Below, one piece after another: positions 4,556 to 5,816 of a DNA stretch of 5,816 nt. Numbering within the stretch: position 1 is the first letter of the stretch; every line of letters starts with the position of its first letter. The stretch is from assembly GCA_026390215.1 (NCBI GenBank), contig JAPLGJ010000064.1, forward strand, positions 1 to 5,816, given 5' to 3'. Origin of the DNA: Caldisericota bacterium. GTDB lineage: Bacteria; Caldisericota; Caldisericia; Cryosericales; Cryosericaceae. Below the pieces are notes generated by a model. It saw only the letters and a list, made by a program, of their open reading frames with translations. It did not search any database and was not told the DNA's origin. Made by a program: the position numbers and the translations under genes.

Positions 4556-5379
4556 GTGAACTGCCTATCGACCAGAAGATCAAGGAGATCGTCAAGGACA
4601 AGTACGGGAAGATAGCGATGGGCTCGGCATGTGGGTGCGGCTCAGGATGCCGCCCCATGCCCGACGACGCCGGCGACATCAGCAAGGGTCTGGGGTACAC
4701 GGACGCGGACCTCGCGGCGGTCCCCGAGGGTGCAAACCTGGGCCTCGGCTGTGGCAATCCTCTCGCCTTCTCGGCCCTGAAAGAAGGGGACGTCGTCCTG
4801 GACCTGGGATCCGGCGCCGGGTTCGACAGCTTTCTCGCCGCACGGAGAGTCGGCAAGACCGGCAAGGTCATCGGCGTGGACATGACGCCGGAGATGATCG
4901 CCAAGGCGACAGCCAACGCGACGGCCGGCGGATACGACAATGTGGAGTTCTTGCTGGGAGACATCGAAGCACTGCCCTTGCCTGACAACTCGGTCGACGT
5001 CGCTATCTCAAACTGCGTGATCAACCTGGTCCCGGACAAGGAGAACGTGTTCAGGGAGCTCTACAGGGTCCTGCGACCCGGCGGCCGGTTCATGGTCTCC
5101 GACCTGGTGCTCCTGAAGGAATTGCCGGAGCGGGTGCGAACGTCGGTCGATGCCTATGTCGGGTGCGTTGCAGGGGCAATCCTCAAGGACCAGTACCTCG
5201 CGGTCATACGCGGCGCCAGATTCGAGGACGTGTGTATCGTCGACGAGTCCCATGCCGCCGTGCAGGTAGAGGACCAGCAGGGGCATCAGCTGACAGAACA
5301 AGACGACCCTCGTATTGAGGACCTGGCCCACTCGGTCGCAAGTATCAAGGTCCATGGCGTCAAGAGAATGACAGGTTGA
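4552..5379 (+). CDS. arsM: Arsenite S-adenosylmethionine methyltransferase
   Basis: A 275-residue class I SAM methyltransferase of usual ArsM size. ATG 4552 overlaps the TGA of the AbrB-fold gene, with AAGGAGG at 4541-4547. The SAM-binding motif is VLDLGSGAGFDSFLA (82-96), followed by acidic D110 in GVDMTPEM and GDIEALPLPDNSVD (136-149). The three cysteines that bind As(III) in characterised ArsM enzymes appear present: C67 in GLGCGNP, C155 in SNCVINL and C205 in YVGCVAGA. A further N-terminal cluster, CGCGSGC (C27, C29, C33), may help capture metalloid. The enzyme methylates trivalent arsenic stepwise to methyl- and dimethylarsenicals in the cytosol, using SAM and thiol reductant. No arsenite pump, arsenate reductase or arsR is visible, so this is a minimal arsenic unit. 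Confidence in the family is high. Confidence 0.95.
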   Translation: MSELPIDQKIKEIVKDKYGKIAMGSACGCGSGCRPMPDDAGDISKGLGYTDADLAAVPEGANLGLGCGNPLAFSALKEGDVVLDLGSGAGFDSFLAARRVGKTGKVIGVDMTPEMIAKATANATAGGYDNVEFLLGDIEALPLPDNSVDVAISNCVINLVPDKENVFRELYRVLRPGGRFMVSDLVLLKELPERVRTSVDAYVGCVAGAILKDQYLAVIRGARFEDVCIVDESHAAVQVEDQQGHQLTEQDDPRIEDLAHSVASIKVHGVKRMTG

Positions 5380-5389
5380 TGTAATCCGG

Positions 5390-5408
5390 TGACCGATGCT
5401 TGCGGTCA
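5390..5408 (+). terminator. Hairpin after arsM, possible terminator
   Basis: TGACCG (5390-5395) and CGGTCA (5403-5408) form a perfect six-base stem with a seven-base loop, 11 bases after the arsM stop. No T-run follows, so it may be part of the repeat structure that continues downstream rather than a true intrinsic terminator. Confidence 0.35.
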
Positions 5409-5464
5409 TTCCCGGAACCTCTTGAGTATCAGGGGTCAGGTTTCGGGAACTTGGGGGACGGTCA
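5390..5464. repeat. Nested inverted-repeat element, REP-like
   Basis: This 75-bp stretch is bounded by TGACCG (5390-5395) and CGGTCA (5459-5464). Inside, TTCCCGGAACCT (5409-5420) pairs with AGGTTTCGGGAA (5438-5449) as a 12-bp stem with one G-U pair and a 17-base loop. A further CGGTCA sits at 5403-5408, so two foldings compete. The G-rich TTGGGGGACGGTCAT wording resembles short interspersed REP-type repeats associated with RAYT transposases, by recollection only. No other copy and no transposase lie in this window. Confidence 0.45.
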
Positions 5465-5466
5465 TG

Positions 5467-5485
5467 CGTCGTAGGTATGACGACG
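5467..5485. repeat. Short inverted repeat upstream of the SIMPL gene
   Basis: CGTCGT (5467-5472) and ACGACG (5480-5485) form a perfect six-base stem around AGGTATG. It lies about 60 bp ahead of ATG 5547, where an operator or leader hairpin could sit. No clear sigma-70 promoter is readable in 5465-5530. Confidence 0.3.
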
Positions 5486-5546
5486 GAAATCAGTTCGTCG
5501 AACATGAGAGCAGGGAGACCTGCCAATGCACTACAGGAGGTATGCC

Positions 5547-5816
5547 ATGAAGAAGAGATTTGCGTTTGTTGCACTGCAGTCCATCGCCATCGTGGCCATT
5601 GCGGCTGTCATCGCCTTTTCACCCGCCCTTGCGGCAAGGCAGTCCGTCAAGGCTGAAACATCGCTGACCATTCCGACACCGACCGTCAGCGTGCTTGGCA
5701 CCGGCAAGGTCACAGTCAAGCCAACCATCGCACGCATCAACTTCGGCGTCTTCACCCACAACGACACGGCAAATGGCGCCCAGACCGCGAACGACGCTAT
5801 CGTGGCCAAGATCACT
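5547..5816 (+). CDS. Secreted SIMPL (DUF541) domain protein (5' part only; runs off right edge)
   Basis: Open for 90 codons to the last base of the window. ATG 5547 follows AGGAGG (5535-5540) at six bases; the nearer ATG at 5542 is out of frame and closes after two codons. The N-terminus is a Sec signal peptide: MKKRF, a hydrophobic core (about 6-24), and the cleavage site ALA|A near residue 29. A mature region with a short linker leads to VSVLGTGKVTVKPTIARINF (47-66) and then HNDTANGAQTANDAI (71-85). The VxGxGxVxVxPDxAxxxxGV...A...N..A signature marks the SIMPL/DUF541 family, here with T60 where Asp is common. Members are periplasmic or extracytoplasmic proteins of uncertain, possibly oxidative- or envelope-stress-related, function. 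At least half the domain is missing beyond the edge. Separated from arsM by 167 bp, it is probably its own transcription unit. Confidence 0.88.
   Translation, partial: MKKRFAFVALQSIAIVAIAAVIAFSPALAARQSVKAETSLTIPTPTVSVLGTGKVTVKPTIARINFGVFTHNDTANGAQTANDAIVAKIT

Noticed and set aside
5008..5574. A 188-codon minus-strand ORF opposite the arsM end and intergenic region
   Set aside because: It runs antisense through arsM and the inverted-repeat region and shows no protein family features.

Overview
The window is bacterial. It is G+C-rich (about 60% by eye), gene-dense, has strong AGGAGG-type ribosome binding sites, sigma-70-like TTGACA promoters, a lipobox lipoprotein and Sec signal peptides. The gene set suggests an anaerobic or facultative environmental bacterium: a split ATP-grasp/PEP-utilising enzyme, a DUF3795 Cys-rich protein, an HgcAB-associated type AbrB protein and ArsM. 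The sequence does not identify the phylum.

Left block, minus strand (1-1876): a three-gene operon transcribed right to left. It holds a TetR-family repressor, then a stand-alone ATP-grasp (PPDK N-terminal type) protein, then the start of a second PEP-utilising subunit that runs off the left edge. Together the last two look like one phosphotransferase (rifampicin phosphotransferase / phenylphosphate synthase / PEP synthase superfamily) divided between two genes. The operon promoter is readable (TTGACA-17-TATGGT on the minus strand). Two 17-bp copies of one inverted repeat (AGCGACC-N3-GGTCGCT type) lie in the promoter spacer and over the predicted transcription start, which points to autorepression by the TetR protein.

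Middle block, plus strand (2034-3570): divergent from tetR. The first gene encodes an unusual fusion of a ClbS/DfsB-type four-helix domain with an isochorismatase-like cysteine hydrolase. The second, starting at a TTG inside the end of the first, encodes a 17-cysteine DUF3795 protein. With the left block this suggests a xenobiotic/antibiotic response locus, but that is inference.

Right block: a single-domain cupredoxin lipoprotein (3608-4012, minus) faces, across a 252-bp divergent intergenic region, an arsenic unit on the plus strand. That unit is a small AbrB-fold protein with two vicinal Cys pairs, overlapping by ATGA with an arsenite S-adenosylmethionine methyltransferase (ArsM). A TTGACA promoter with an inverted repeat at its predicted start precedes the pair. 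After arsM comes a 167-bp intergenic stretch rich in inverted repeats (possible REP-like element), then the 5' part of a secreted SIMPL/DUF541 protein that runs off the right edge. No RNA gene, CRISPR array or transposase was seen.
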